From Microlunatus antarcticus (GTDB taxonomy: Bacteria; Actinomycetota; Actinomycetes; Propionibacteriales; Propionibacteriaceae), in contig NZ_JACHZG010000001.1 of NCBI RefSeq assembly GCF_014193425.1, forward strand, positions 1,426,001 to 1,490,000: a stretch of 64,000 bases of DNA, written 5' to 3'. Below, piece by piece: positions 24,483 to 32,651 of this stretch. Every line of letters begins with the position of its first letter. Position 1 is the stretch's first letter. The position numbers and the translations under genes were made by a program. A model generated the notes under the pieces. The model had not been told where the DNA came from, searched no databases, and worked only from the letters and a program-made list of their open reading frames with translations.

Positions 24483-25394
24483 CTAAACCTTTTCGCAGGC
24501 CACGCCGTCGTGGTCGGGGTCGAACTTCTTGTTCTTCTTGTACGTCGGGGTGCTCCACGTCCAGTTGGTCAGGCCGAGCCCGACCTCGGTCGCGCCGTTC
24601 TTGCCGACACCGTGCTTGTAGACCTTGGTGAGAGCTTTGCAGCTCTTGTAGGCCTTCGGCTTGGGCCGCACGACGACGTGGACAGCCGACGACGTGGCGG
24701 GTGCGCTCTCCGAGCTGCCTGCGTAACGGAAACGATAGTTTCCCGACTTCGTCGCCTTGACCTTGGTCTTGAGGGTGCCGTTGCTGCTGGTCACCGACTT
24801 GACCTTGCGCCAGTCGCCACCGTCAGGGCGGAACTCGAGCGCCGTCTTGGCCGAGAACGGGAGGTCTCCACCACCGCGGTAGATGCCCGCGGTGACGGTG
24901 ATCTTCTTGCCCTTGACTACCTCCTTGGGCGAGGCGTCCACGACGACAGTGAAATGGACCTCCGCCAGCGTCGGCGCCCCGTCGAACGGCAGCCCATAAT
25001 CCTGGCTGGCCTGGCCCGGGATACTCACGCGGACCTCCACGCTGTAGTGGCCGGGCGGGAAGACGGGGGCGTCGTCGGGGACCGTGAGTCCTAGGCCGAC
25101 CGGGAACTCGGTTTCGCCCGCGCAGGTGATCGCCTTGCTCCCGGTGGCCTGTGCGGCGCCGGCGGTGACCGTGACGTTGATGGTCGTCGGGTCGCCGTAG
25201 CAGGCGTACCGCAGCGCGATGCCGAGCTCTCGGGGGGTGTAGGCGAATGGACCGTCCTCGATGGCCACGGTCGCCGCAGGGCGGTCGGTGGGCGCCGGAG
25301 TAGGTCCGGCGGCCAGGGCCGGCGTGGCCAGCGTGGCCAGTCCGACGATCAGTGCTGCGGCCGCAGCCGGCAGGGTCAGGCGTCGAGCAGGCAC
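24483..25394 (-). CDS. Secreted protein with C-terminal Excalibur calcium-binding domain
   Basis: The product is 303 aa. A signal peptide (residues 1-29, core LPAAAAALIVGLATLATPAL, cleavage after ALA) is followed by a Pro/Thr linker and an N-terminal beta domain with a Cys pair (YACYGDP, AITCAGE). A central beta-sandwich of Ig/bacterial adhesion type follows (VVVDASPKEVVKGKKITVTA ... RFRYAGSSESAPATSS). The C-terminus is an Excalibur domain: YKSCKALTKVYKHGVGK, then FDPDHDGVACEKV, whose DxDxDGxxCE loop binds calcium and whose two Cys pair. It is probably exported and wall-associated, and it is a single gene. Confidence 0.8.
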   Translation of the reverse strand: MPARRLTLPAAAAALIVGLATLATPALAAGPTPAPTDRPAATVAIEDGPFAYTPRELGIALRYACYGDPTTINVTVTAGAAQATGSKAITCAGETEFPVGLGLTVPDDAPVFPPGHYSVEVRVSIPGQASQDYGLPFDGAPTLAEVHFTVVVDASPKEVVKGKKITVTAGIYRGGGDLPFSAKTALEFRPDGGDWRKVKSVTSSNGTLKTKVKATKSGNYRFRYAGSSESAPATSSAVHVVVRPKPKAYKSCKALTKVYKHGVGKNGATEVGLGLTNWTWSTPTYKKNKKFDPDHDGVACEKV

Positions 25395-25872
25395 GAGTAC
25401 TCCAGCAGTTCCGGGAAGAAGATTGAGCGCACGGTAGCCGATCCTCGGTCTGGCGCGTCGTGTGCTGGCGGGCAGGTGACGTGCGATTCGCGAGAGCCAG
25501 CATGCTCCGCACGATGGTCGGCTTGCGTGCTCCGCACGACGGTCGGGTTGCGCGCCTCCCGGACAGCGGTCAACGTGCTGCTCAACGCCGCCACGAGCTG
25601 GTCGTCGAGGATCTACAGTTCGAAGCTGGACTCGCCCAAGGCGCGCCTATTCGATAAGGGAGCGTCCTGCCCGCAGCTGGTGAGGGTGGCAGTCCCGTTC
25701 GAGCCGGGCCGAGTCCGGGGAGCTCACGTTGCTGCGGGCGATGTCGGGGCTCCCGCCTCCGCCGTGTTCGCCAGCCGCTGAGCCCGCTTAGCACGACGGT
25801 CGGCATGCGTGTCCGCACGACGGTCGGCTTGCGAGACGCCAAGCAGGGCATGGCGTTCCCTGGTGGTCTTGC
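25395..25872. repeat. Gap with two pairs of 25-bp repeats, no gene seen
   Basis: Minus-oriented copies lie at about 25497-25548 and 25793-25836. Open frames between them (for example on the + strand around 25580-25660) are short and unconvincing. Confidence 0.55.
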
Positions 25873-27420
25873 TCAGGCCGTGAAGGCCAGCATCGTAGCG
25901 GCGCTGGCGTTGCCGGTCTCGTCGAGGCTGTAGGCGAGCAAGGTGTAGCTCTGACCTTTGGTGAGGGTCGGGAGGGCTGCGGAGGTGGCGCGGCTGCTGC
26001 TGACCGGGTACCCGTTCAGGGGCGTCGCGTCGGTTCCGGTCCCGGGGACGACTCGGACGACGGTGGCGGCGTAGTCCTTCGACGAGGAGTGCGTCCAACG
26101 GGCCTTGCCGCCGGTGATCCGCAACTTGGTGGGCTTGGAGGGTGCGCGGGTGTCGTCGCGGTCTTGCCACTGGAGGCGGCCCTTGAGGGTGACGTGGTCG
26201 CAGTGCTGGACGATGTCGATGTCGGCCTCGGTCGGGACGTTGCGGGCATCGGTCTGGAAGTCGTGGATCGTGATGGTGCCGGCCTGGTTGTAGCAGCGGT
26301 AGTCGAGGAGGAAGCCGAAGACGTAGGGCTCCTGCGGGGTGACGTCTTCGTGGGTGGAGTAGGTCCCGGAGGTGAAGGGGCGAGGTCCACCCACCTCGAT
26401 CTCGAAACCGTGAGGCTGGTTCCCGGTCTGGACGATTCCGCTGAAGCGGTACCCGGTCGTTGATGAGGTTCGGTCGTAGTCGGAGTCCACCGAGATGTCG
26501 CGGTAGGTGGTCTTCTTCTTGTCGTGGGGTGCGTAGGAGCCGGTGACGGTGAGCTTGGTGGTGCCGATCGCCGCCGCGCCGGCGAGGGACATCGTTACTG
26601 CCTGAGTGCCGGTGGGGACCTCGAGGACGGCGTCGCGCGGGCCCCCGTGGGTGGGCGAGAAGCCCACCTGCAGGGTGCAGCTGGCGCCCGGGGCCAGGGT
26701 GTGGTGGCTGCAGCGGTCCTTGCGGATCCGGTAGTCCGAGGTTGCGCCGCGGGTCAGGTCGGCCTTGCCGAGCTTGACCTTCGAGGTGCTGGTGTTGGTC
26801 AGGGTCTCCACGGCCCACAACGGGTCGGAGTGTCGACGTACCAGTGGCCAGCGCAGGGCGGTCGCGCTCGGGGAGACCACCGTCGAGGGTGCGTCCTCGT
26901 TCAGCCGTACCTCGCCGAAGACGGTGTTTGGTGCGAACGTGGTCGAGGTGATGAAGACGATGTCGAACCGGGTGAAGTGGCCGTCGCTGTCGGTGGCGAG
27001 GTCGAGGACGTCGAACTCGCCGTGCAGCGGCTCGAAGGCGCGGTCGGTGAAGTCGTCGATGGTCGGGTCGCCTGTGTCGGGGGACGGCTGGATGTTGGCG
27101 AAGACGCCGACGTGCAGTGGCCGTTGCACGCTGGAATCGAACTCGAGCTGCGGATAGGGGAAGTCGTCGAAGTCCCAGTCGACCCACAGTCCGTCCGCGA
27201 GCGTGCCCGAGACCTTGGCGGTTCGGGTTGAGTAGGTCACCGTGCCACCCGACCCGTTGTTCCGAGTCATGCTCGCCGTCGCCAACGACTCAGGTGCTGG
27301 AGCAGGGCCGTCGTCCGCGGCGGCCTTGGTCTGGTCGACGGCTCCGAGGAGCCCGACGAGCAGGAGCAGGGCAAAGACGAGTGTGCGTGCGCGAGAAGCA
27401 GCCGCGACATCGAGGTGCAT
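25873..27420 (-). CDS. Secreted multi-domain protein with ASH-like and FN3-like modules
   Basis: The product is 515 aa from the ATG at 27418-27420. The signal peptide core is TLVFALLLLVGLLGAVDQ. Residues about 45-190 form an N-terminal beta domain. Residues about 190-290 contain the ASH / choice-of-anchor pattern LAPGASCTLQVGFSPTHGG, with the pair RCSHHTLAPGASC. The C-terminal part has a Cys-containing beta domain (FLLDYRCYNQAGTITI, VQHCDHVTLKG) and a fibronectin-III-like end (APSKPTKLRITGGKARWTHS ... SYTLLAYSLDETGNASA). It is probably a surface or extracellular adhesin-like protein. No enzyme motif was found. Confidence 0.7.
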   Translation of the reverse strand: MHLDVAAASRARTLVFALLLLVGLLGAVDQTKAAADDGPAPAPESLATASMTRNNGSGGTVTYSTRTAKVSGTLADGLWVDWDFDDFPYPQLEFDSSVQRPLHVGVFANIQPSPDTGDPTIDDFTDRAFEPLHGEFDVLDLATDSDGHFTRFDIVFITSTTFAPNTVFGEVRLNEDAPSTVVSPSATALRWPLVRRHSDPLWAVETLTNTSTSKVKLGKADLTRGATSDYRIRKDRCSHHTLAPGASCTLQVGFSPTHGGPRDAVLEVPTGTQAVTMSLAGAAAIGTTKLTVTGSYAPHDKKKTTYRDISVDSDYDRTSSTTGYRFSGIVQTGNQPHGFEIEVGGPRPFTSGTYSTHEDVTPQEPYVFGFLLDYRCYNQAGTITIHDFQTDARNVPTEADIDIVQHCDHVTLKGRLQWQDRDDTRAPSKPTKLRITGGKARWTHSSSKDYAATVVRVVPGTGTDATPLNGYPVSSSRATSAALPTLTKGQSYTLLAYSLDETGNASAATMLAFTA

Positions 27421-27659
27421 GACGGGAGTGTGACAGCAGCCAAGGCTGCGCGGAACACAACGAGTTAATGTGCGACTCGTAGTCACCAAGTCCTGGTTAC
27501 TGGCCCGTCGATACTGCTCGCGGCCGGCGGTCCGTGGTGTCGACAGCAGTCGTCGATATACCCCCCTGAGGTATGTCCGATAATCGAGATCAGGACGACG
27601 CGATGCTTGGCGGGCGTCTCCTCGAGCTTCAACGCGGCACGTTCCGCCGGGAGCCAAGG

Positions 27660-28189
27660 TCAGAGGTCTCGCACCGTCAGGAGGCTATGTCCGTGTTCCG
27701 ACGACGGTTCGATGCGTCGCAGCTCGCGGAAGCCGAGCTTGGTGAGGACTCGCCGCGAGGCGACGTTCCAATCCCAGACGCCAGCCCAAAGACGCTTGTA
27801 ACCAGCGTTCGCAGCCCAGCTGACCACCGCGTTGCCCGCTTCGGTCGCGTACCCGTATCCCTGCGCCAGGCGTAGGAGCTCGTAAGCGATTTCCGGCTCA
27901 GCGGACGACCCGTTCCCGTGTCCGTTGAGGCCGCAGTAGCCGAGCACGGCACCAGTGCTGCGGAGCTGGACAGCAAGCAATCTCGGTCCTTCAGCGTCTG
28001 GGTCTGATTCTGCGATGCTGCCGGCGATGTGATCAACCGTGGGGGACCGTCCACAAGGTGCCGGTGCGGCGGGACACGCGGGTCACGCTCCGTCCACAGC
28101 TGATGGAACACGGCTGCGTCGCTCGCCTCTTGGGGTCGCAGGACCAGCCGCTCAGTGCTGAGCGGACCGAGAACCTCGGAAGACGCCAT
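27660..28189 (-). pseudogene. GNAT acetyltransferase, frameshifted
   Basis: The start ATG at 28187-28189 gives MASSEVLGPLSTERLVLRPQ, the classic RimJ/RimL-like opening, to LVDGPP. The frame then shifts at a run of five G (28041-28045, C on the coding strand). The continuation THIAGSI-type sequence (TVDHIAGSIAESDPDAEGPR) leads to LLAVQLRSTGAVLGYCGLNG, EIAYELLRLAQGYGYATEAG (acetyl-CoA-binding Q/RxxGxG/A) and NVASRRVLTKLGF. One added C would restore about 176 aa. It is otherwise intact, so this is a recent mutation or a homopolymer error. Confidence 0.75.
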
Positions 28190-28230
28190 CGGTCTAGCGT
28201 GCACTCCACTCAGGGCAGAGCACTTGAGGG

Positions 28231-28493
28231 TCGGCTTGCGTGCTCCGCACGACGGTCGGCTTGCGTGCTCTGCACGACGGTCGGCTTGCGTGCTCTGCAC
28301 GACGGTCGGCTTGCGTGCTCTGCACGACGGTCGGCTTGCGTGCTCTGCACGACGGTCGGCTTGCGTGCTCTGCACGACGGTCGGCTTGCGTGCTCTGCAC
28401 GACGGTCGGCTTGCGTGCTCTGCACGACGGTCGGCTTGCGTGCTCTGCACGACGGTCGGCTTGCGTGCTCTGCACGACGGTCGGCTTGCGTGC
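28231..28493 (-). repeat. Tandem array 3 of the 25-bp repeat (about 11 copies, AGA loop variant)
   Basis: Ten full units from 28231 and a partial eleventh. The first unit has the common GGA loop (TCC on this strand). All others have AGA (TCT), with the stem unchanged. Confidence 0.95.
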
Positions 28494-28557
28494 GTGCGAT
28501 GTGGCCCTCGTGCCCGAGTGCTCGACGGTAGGGGTGGGGCCTTCTAGGGTTCGCGTT

Positions 28558-28839
28558 GTGATTGCCCCGCAAGGACTAACCGATCGAGGAATTGCGAGCG
28601 CCGACGATCAGGACCTGCTCAACCTCTACAGCGAGGTGATGGGCGAGTTGATGGAGAGACGTCGTGAGCAGCACCGAGACCACTGGGGCCCAGGGCAGGC
28701 TGCTCCGACCTCGCTGGTAGCGATCGACGATGCTCAGCTGAGGCGCGTCTACCAGCTCGTGCACGACGAGATAATGGCGCGCCAGGAAGTTCGTCCCGGG
28801 ATCTGGGAGCCGCACGACGACGCGCCTGAGATGAGTTGA
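28558..28839 (+). CDS. Small acidic protein of unknown function
   Basis: 93 aa from GTG 28558. Two similar helical segments stand out, SADDQDLLNLYSEVMGELME and AIDDAQLRRVYQLVHDEIMA: each has a D-D/A-Q-L-R/L-x-Y pattern about 48 residues apart, suggesting an internal repeat. It is soluble and acidic. No family is recognised. The gene begins 65 bp after array 3 without a strong ribosome site. Confidence 0.5.
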   Translation: MIAPQGLTDRGIASADDQDLLNLYSEVMGELMERRREQHRDHWGPGQAAPTSLVAIDDAQLRRVYQLVHDEIMARQEVRPGIWEPHDDAPEMS

Positions 28840-28895
28840 AGAAGCGCGTCCAGGCGTAGGTCGGTGGTTGCTTGCCGGTGCAACCGGCGGTGCGC

Positions 28896-28989
28896 CCGCA
28901 TGTTCCGCACGAGGGTCGGCATGCGTGCTCCGCACGACGGTCGGCATGCGTGCTCCGCACGACGGTCGGCATGCGTGCTTCGCACGCGG
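28896..28989 (-). repeat. Tandem cluster of four 25-bp repeats, CATGC linker variant
   Basis: All four copies carry GGCATGCG where other arrays have GGCTTGCG. Stems vary (GTTCCGCACGAGGG, GCTTCGCACGCGG). Confidence 0.9.
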
Positions 28990-29105
28990 TTGGCTACTGG
29001 GCGGGCTTCCCCGGCACGGACCACGCGTTACCGGTCCTGCGAGTGGAACGGGTCGCGTCCTGCAGGACAGATGACAATGGGTTGGTGGACGGGGACGATT
29101 TCGAG

Positions 29106-29459
29106 ATGCGAGTCCGCGAAGGGGAGGCGCTGGCGGCCTTAGTCGGAGACGCAGGAGTGGACGAGCGGCTCCTGCACTTACTCCTTGATCCGTGGGACAC
29201 GTACGTGACGTTTTGCACCGCGCTTGCCTTGCTGGCACGTCGCGACGATAGGGGCGTCGAGCTAGTCGTTAGGGCGGCTGTGTTGGCGCGAGACTTCAAC
29301 ACTGGCCAGTGGTTGTTCGACGCTTTCGGGGAGGTGTCGGCCGCGTCGCTGGGCGCCGAAGATCCCTTTCTGCGTCGAGGCCTGGGTGCGCTCACGAACA
29401 GCGATGACGAGTCACTCCGACTCAAGGCCATGGAGATCAGAGACTGGCTCGGCCTGTAA
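29106..29459 (+). CDS. Small helical protein, possible immunity-type orphan
   Basis: 117 aa from ATG 29106, or 124 aa from GTG 29085. The sequence MRVREGEALAALVGDAGVDE, RLLHLLLDPWDTYVTFCTAL, ALLARRDDRGVELVVRAAVL and LRLKAMEIRDWLGL shows paired helices like a short HEAT-type solenoid. This resembles many polymorphic-toxin immunity proteins, but no toxin gene is adjacent, so the role is only a suggestion. Acidic and soluble. Confidence 0.5.
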   Translation: MRVREGEALAALVGDAGVDERLLHLLLDPWDTYVTFCTALALLARRDDRGVELVVRAAVLARDFNTGQWLFDAFGEVSAASLGAEDPFLRRGLGALTNSDDESLRLKAMEIRDWLGL

Positions 29460-29519
29460 GAGTCACGTCGCCTGCCACGGCCGAGCGAACCAGAAGGGGC
29501 GACCTACAAGCGTCTCGCA

Positions 29520-29562
29520 GGACGGTCGTCCTGCGTGCTCCGCACGAGGGTCGGCTTGCGTA
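29520..29562 (-). repeat. Two 25-bp repeats in minus orientation
   Basis: One diverged and one near-perfect copy (GCTCCGCACGAGGGTCGG). The gap 29460-29714 holds nothing else recognisable. Confidence 0.7.
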
Positions 29563-29714
29563 CCCCAAGTGTCCGATTGGACGTCCACCTCAAGACGCAT
29601 GATGAGCGGGCTGGAGGGCCATGATGTTGGCGTGTCGGTTCCCCGCCCATGGGCGCCTCGTCCGCCTATCTGGCAACTTGTCCTTGCGCTCAGTCGGCCT
29701 CTCACACTGTGCCC

Positions 29715-30158
29715 ATGAGTTCCGCGACACCTGCTTCGCAGGTCAGCACGCCGCCGCTGCACGGGATGCAAGTCCTGAGCTCAAAGGCCCGGCTGCTCCT
29801 GCTCCTGCCTGCTGCGGACGCGATCTTCGTCGGTGGACTGATCGTCTATCTGCAGAGTGGGTCGCCGTGGGACCTTGAGTCGACAGGCCTGCTGCTATAC
29901 AACCTGCTCTCACCGGTCGCACTGGCAGTACTTATTGTGCTGACTGCTGGCCTATGGCCGCGAGGGATGCCCGCCACCGCGGTGACCTGCGTGCTGTTCA
30001 GCGGTCTTCTCATCACTGCCATGCTCGACATGTTCAGCAACTCGACGGGCTCACTGCTCCTGCTGGTCCTACCGATTGCGTTCTGCGTCGCGCTGTTCCC
30101 GTTTGCCAGTCTTGGAGTCCTCGTCCACTGGCTTCGAGGCCGCTCAGCGCGCGGGTAG
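29715..30158 (+). CDS. Four-TM membrane protein
   Basis: 147 aa from ATG 29715. Hydrophobic segments lie at about residues 25-47 (ARLLLLLPAADAIFVGGLIV), 60-80, 86-104 and 112-135 (SLLLLVLPIAFCVALFPFAS). The C-terminus is basic (HWLRGRSARG). There is no transporter signature. It is probably a small inner-membrane protein of unknown role, a single gene followed directly by array 4. Confidence 0.5.
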   Translation: MSSATPASQVSTPPLHGMQVLSSKARLLLLLPAADAIFVGGLIVYLQSGSPWDLESTGLLLYNLLSPVALAVLIVLTAGLWPRGMPATAVTCVLFSGLLITAMLDMFSNSTGSLLLLVLPIAFCVALFPFASLGVLVHWLRGRSARG

Positions 30159-30188
30159 GCAAGGTGCCGTTTGCGCTCAGCACGAGGG

Positions 30189-30427
30189 TCGTTCTGCGTG
30201 CTTCGCTCGACGGTCGGCTTGCGTGCTTCGCTCGACGGTCGGCTTGCGTGCTTCGCTCGACGGTCGGCTTGCGTGCTTCGCTCGACGGTCGGCTTGCGTG
30301 CTTCGCTCGACGGTCGGCTTGCGTGCTTCGCTCGACGGTCGGCTTGCGTGCTTCGCTCGACGGTCGGCTTGCGTGCTTCGCTCGACGGTCGGCTTGCGTG
30401 CTCCGCAGGAGGGTCGTTCTGCGGCGA
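30189..30427 (-). repeat. Tandem array 4 of the 25-bp repeat (about 9 copies, CGAGC-GAA variant)
   Basis: Nine full units from 30189 and a partial one. Seven consecutive units read GCTTCGCTCGACGG where other arrays read GCTCCGCACGACGG. On the repeat strand this is CGAGC-GAA-GCACG, whose central A-A mismatch weakens the hairpin. Confidence 0.95.
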
Positions 30428-30540
30428 CGGCCGCCCCGTCGGACGGACGGCTTACGACGCAGTGCCGCCCGTTGCCTGACGCCGTCAATCGATAGCCAAG
30501 ATCGACGCCCACCGCTGCTGGTTGTGCTGAGGTGGGCGTC

Positions 30541-31014
30541 ATGACGAAGGGCGGGTCGACCGCGCGACGCTCTCCTTTTCAAAGGTTCGAAGACTGGCTT
30601 CTTCTTCGTACGCAGTCTGCAGCGAGCAGCAGGGGCCATGGGATACAAGTGTTCCTAGCCACGGTCCTCGGAGTCGGTGTCCTCTTCGAGCTCGTGCTCA
30701 CCTTGCGGACCGGGGTCTGGAGTCTCGCTCCGCTCCATCCGGCGATCTTCGTAACCGTGCTCCATCAGAGGGCTACGGAATCTCGGATACTTGGGGGACG
30801 ACAGTTGGTCTCGGCGCGCGTCCTCGCGCTTATGGTCGCTGCCGCGGTGCTGACGACTGTCAGCGCTGTGGAGGTCTGGTCAGGTAGCGGCCCGGGCGAG
30901 AAGACTGCCGCGGTTGTAGCGACGGCCATGGCCGTACCTCTCACGGTAGGAATGCTGGTTCGACGAGCCCGCGCCGCGCCGGCTGCGAGCGCCTCGGATG
31001 AGCCCAGTAACTGA
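30541..31014 (+). CDS. Membrane protein with four hydrophobic segments
   Basis: 157 aa from ATG 30541. The basic N-terminus (TKGGSTARRSPFQRFEDWLL) is followed by membrane segments QVFLATVLGVGVLFELVLTL, LAPLHPAIFVTVLH, ARVLALMVAAAVLTTVSAVE and AAVVATAMAVPLTVGMLV, then a basic tail. No family is recognised. It lies between array 4 and another membrane protein gene but they are separated by about 200 bp, so an operon is not obvious. Confidence 0.5.
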   Translation: MTKGGSTARRSPFQRFEDWLLLRTQSAASSRGHGIQVFLATVLGVGVLFELVLTLRTGVWSLAPLHPAIFVTVLHQRATESRILGGRQLVSARVLALMVAAAVLTTVSAVEVWSGSGPGEKTAAVVATAMAVPLTVGMLVRRARAAPAASASDEPSN

Positions 31015-31215
31015 TTGGTACTAACTGGCAAGTCAACAATTGCTGCGGTCCCTCAGCGCGCACCAGCGTGGTCGATCAGCTGCTCCGCGCGACTGTCGCG
31101 CAGCGTGCTCCCGACCACGGCCGTTTGTGATGACGGCTAGGGGGCGAAGTGACCTTGCTCTACCCCTCCGCGCTGAACGGCACCACGCGCTCGGACCATC
31201 AGCGACAATCTCACG

Positions 31216-31680
31216 GTGAGTTACTCCGGCGTCGTCAACGGTGTTGAGCTGACGGTCACCAAGGAGTGGTCTCGTCGCCCCCGAGTCACCCACCAGGGTC
31301 GCGAACTCACGCAGGACTCATGGGGCAACTACCAGTTCCATGACGAGAACGGCCAGCCCGCGCAGCTACGTGTGGCCTACCAGTGGTGGGAGCTTCGACC
31401 CAAGCTCCAGATCGGCAGCCAGACCGTGTTCCTGGGTCGGTCCATACCGACCTGGGTTCGGGTCGCCTTCTTGGCGTTCATCGGCTTAGCAGTGGTGGCG
31501 GGCGGGGGTCTTGGCAGTGGACTGGCGCTGCTCAGTACCTGGGGAAGCCTGACCCTGCTCCGTCAGGAGGACCGTCGCGCCCGACATGTGCTTGGCGCGA
31601 TCCTTCTACCGCTGCTGGCCGTAATGGTTTGGGGCGTGGCAAACGCTCTGCTGCGCAGCACTCTGAGCCGTACGCGCTGA
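31216..31680 (+). CDS. Membrane protein with N-terminal soluble beta domain
   Basis: 154 aa from GTG 31216. The first 75 residues are polar and beta-like (YSGVVNGVELTVTKEWSRRP, RVAYQWWELRPKLQIGSQTV). They are followed by a membrane hairpin (VRVAFLAFIGLAVVAGGGLG to LALLSTWGSLTLL) and a final helix (AILLPLLAVMVWGVANALL). No domain is recognised. It is a single gene. Confidence 0.5.
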   Translation: MSYSGVVNGVELTVTKEWSRRPRVTHQGRELTQDSWGNYQFHDENGQPAQLRVAYQWWELRPKLQIGSQTVFLGRSIPTWVRVAFLAFIGLAVVAGGGLGSGLALLSTWGSLTLLRQEDRRARHVLGAILLPLLAVMVWGVANALLRSTLSRTR

Positions 31681-31719
31681 GGCCGCGACCACGACTGGCA
31701 TCTGTCCGCATGAGGGTGC

Positions 31720-31873
31720 GTTACGTGTTCCGCACGACGGGATGGGTTGCGTGTTCCGCACGGCGGGTCGGGTGTGCCCCCGCACGGCGGTCGTTCTGCG
31801 TGCTCCGCACGACGGTCGTTCTCTGTGCCCCGCGCGGGGGTCGGCCTGTGTGTGCTCCGCACGACGGTCGATT
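31720..31873 (-). repeat. Last cluster of diverged 25-bp repeats (about six copies)
   Basis: Copies have many substitutions and small indels (GTTCCGCACGACGGGATGGG, CCCCGCACGGCGG, CCCCGCGCGGGGG). No copy was recognised further right in the window. Confidence 0.75.
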
Positions 31874-31916
31874 TGGTTGCCCGGCCGAAGAAGTAGTGCT
31901 CGCTTCTCCAAGGGGA

Positions 31917-32510
31917 TTACTCGGAGTCGAGTAGTTCGTTGACTTGCGTCAGGGCAGCATCCAGGTTGCGGGCGAGCACCAGTTTGCCGGTGCTGGAGCC
32001 GCTGATGGCGACGCGGACCCAGGTGCCGTCGATGGTGGTGTCGTGGTGGGTGAGGTTGAGCAGGCCGCGGCCGCGGAATGCGGGGGTGTCGATGCGGTAG
32101 CCGCCGAGGAGGGTGTCGACGTCGACGAAGACCTCGGCGCTCCAGACCAGCTCATCTCTGGCGTCGTCCGTGGTGTCGCGGCCCGATCCGCGCCCTCGGA
32201 GGGGCTGGATCGTGAGGTGGTGGCCCTGTTGGGCCAGTTCGACGGCGCCGGTGTAGAGGGCCTTGTCAGGGGTGAGGTTGTGCCAGGCGGCGTGCCAGGT
32301 GCCGTTCAGGGGCGACAGGCCGCCGGCGAGCTCATCCATGGTGATGCGGAGCTTGTCGGCGAGGCGGCGGGCGATGGCGAGGGTGGGCTCGGTCTCGCCC
32401 GTCTCGTAGCGGTTGATCTGCCGGGTGTCGACACCGATCTCGCGGGCGAGCTGGGCCTGGGTGAGGCCGAGCTTGACTCGGTTGACCCTGATCGCGTCCG
32501 GGGTTCCCAC
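31917..32510 (-). CDS. XRE-family transcriptional regulator
   Basis: The product is 197 aa. Residues 5-62 form a Cro/CI helix-turn-helix: IRVNRVKLGLTQAQLAREIG, VDTRQINRYETGETEPTLAI and ARRLADKLRITMDELAGG. The C-terminal 130 residues are a beta-rich domain (LNGTWHAAWHNLTPDK ... EVFVDVDTLLGGYRID ... HDTTIDGTWVRVAI) like the effector or sensing domain found in similar actinobacterial XRE proteins. It is divergent from the lipoprotein/OmpA-fusion unit, with two palindromes in the 140-bp gap. It probably controls that unit and itself. Confidence 0.8.
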   Translation of the reverse strand: MGTPDAIRVNRVKLGLTQAQLAREIGVDTRQINRYETGETEPTLAIARRLADKLRITMDELAGGLSPLNGTWHAAWHNLTPDKALYTGAVELAQQGHHLTIQPLRGRGSGRDTTDDARDELVWSAEVFVDVDTLLGGYRIDTPAFRGRGLLNLTHHDTTIDGTWVRVAISGSSTGKLVLARNLDAALTQVNELLDSE

Positions 32511-32548
32511 CCATCTACTCCTGTCGTCCTGTGGATAAGCGGCATCTA

Positions 32549-32610
32549 CGTCTAGTAGGTGGACGCTCTGTGCTCTACGGTGATTTTCACGTCCAGCGGG
32601 TGGACGTGAA
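32549..32610. promoter_or_regulatory. Two related palindromic operators in the divergent gap
   Basis: Site B is a perfect palindrome with 10-bp arms, TTCACGTCCA (32586-32595) and TGGACGTGAA (32601-32610), centre GCGGG. Site A (32549-32565) is the related CGTCTA-GTAGG-TGGACG. Both share the spacing and the TGGACG half-site, so they probably bind the same dimer, most simply the XRE protein encoded next to them. Confidence 0.65.
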
Positions 32611-32651
32611 CGACACTAACGGACCCTGCCGGGTCCGGGAAGGAGCGAAGG

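Noticed and set aside
24405-25094. Plus-strand open frame opposite the Excalibur protein gene
   Set aside because: Shadow frame; the minus-strand protein has a signal peptide and an Excalibur motif.
28204-30495. Further repeat-array frames on both strands at 28.2 and 30.2 kb
   Set aside because: Same reason: stop-free tandem repeats, not genes.
1443-31873. Integron attC sites
   Set aside because: No integron integrase; copies lack the R/L box pattern and occur in tandem arrays, and genes face both ways.
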